Source: Flavipsychrobacter stenotrophus
Lineage (GTDB): Bacteria; Bacteroidota; Bacteroidia; Chitinophagales; Chitinophagaceae
Direction: 5' to 3'
Assembly (NCBI GenBank): GCA_947372365.1
Contig: CANBTK010000117.1
Span: 1-6,507, forward strand
DNA length: 6,507 bases
A model generated the notes under the pieces. It worked only from the letters and a program-made list of their open reading frames with translations, was not told the DNA's origin and made no database searches. Positions 6,364-6,507 of this stretch are shown piece after piece. Made by a program: the position numbers and the translations under genes. Each line of letters begins with the position of its first letter. The first letter of the stretch is position 1.

Positions 6364-6507
6364 ATGAAGGCTTACAAATTATTTACAGCATTTAAAGTAG
6401 GTGAAGTAGGATTAAAAAACCGCATTGTTATGGCACCACTGACCCGGTGCCGGGCCATTGGAAACATTCCGAATGGCTTAATGGCAAATTATTACCAGCA
6501 AAGGGCT
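6364..6507 (+). CDS. Old Yellow Enzyme family FMN-dependent alkene reductase, N-terminal part
   Basis: The first 48 codons are present and the rest lies beyond the window. The sequence KLFTAFKVGEVGLKNRIVMA, followed by PLTRCRA, NIPNGLMANYYQQRA, is the strand-1 and loop region of the OYE/NemA TIM barrel. Full-length members are about 360 residues. These enzymes use NAD(P)H to reduce the C=C bond of enones, nitroesters, maleimides and similar electrophiles in the cytoplasm. The Thr in PLTR (T27) is at the classical-OYE position that hydrogen-bonds FMN O4; the YqjM-type subclass has Cys there, so this is a classical member. The ATG follows ACGCACAAA, with no Shine-Dalgarno sequence, as is usual in this phylum. 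Family assignment is strong even from the fragment; the substrate is unknown and no link with the upstream glycan genes is evident. Confidence 0.92.
   Translation, partial: MKAYKLFTAFKVGEVGLKNRIVMAPLTRCRAIGNIPNGLMANYYQQRA

Overview
The window looks like chromosomal DNA of a Bacteroidota bacterium, most likely from the Chitinophagaceae/Sphingobacteriaceae side. The reasons are moderate GC with A/T-rich start regions, no clear Shine-Dalgarno sequences, two matches to the Bacteroidota -7 promoter element TAnnTTTG placed just ahead of genes, and protein families whose closest remembered relatives are from that phylum. The genus is an inference. I see no mobile element, tRNA, rRNA or CRISPR array.

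Layout. Positions 1-495 hold the 3' end of an unrecognised gene. The 325-base gap after it carries a 13-bp perfect inverted repeat (508-585), a strong intrinsic terminator (636-667), a stretch with nothing recognisable (668-806) and a promoter (807-814). That promoter drives an apparently near-leaderless class I SAM-dependent methyltransferase (821-1564). A HEAT-repeat protein converges on it from the minus strand (2464-1634), with its own -7 element at 2487-2480. The 330-base gap 2483-2812 contains an ATG-less, stop-free frame (2526-2801) that may be a gene remnant.

The main feature is a tight two-gene unit at 2813-6218. A GH130-type glycoside phosphorylase/hydrolase is followed after a single base by a 790-residue protein that joins a GT4-like GT-B glycosyltransferase to a C-terminal domain resembling an (alpha/alpha)6 six-hairpin glycosidase fold. 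Both proteins lack a signal peptide and should be cytoplasmic. One operon would then encode a sugar-transferring module, a possible glycan-trimming or glycan-binding module, and a phosphorylase-like enzyme. This is consistent with synthesis and turnover of an intracellular (perhaps mannose-based) oligosaccharide, but the substrate is not known from the sequence. After a 145-base gap, the window ends in the first 48 codons of an Old Yellow Enzyme-type FMN reductase (6364 onward).
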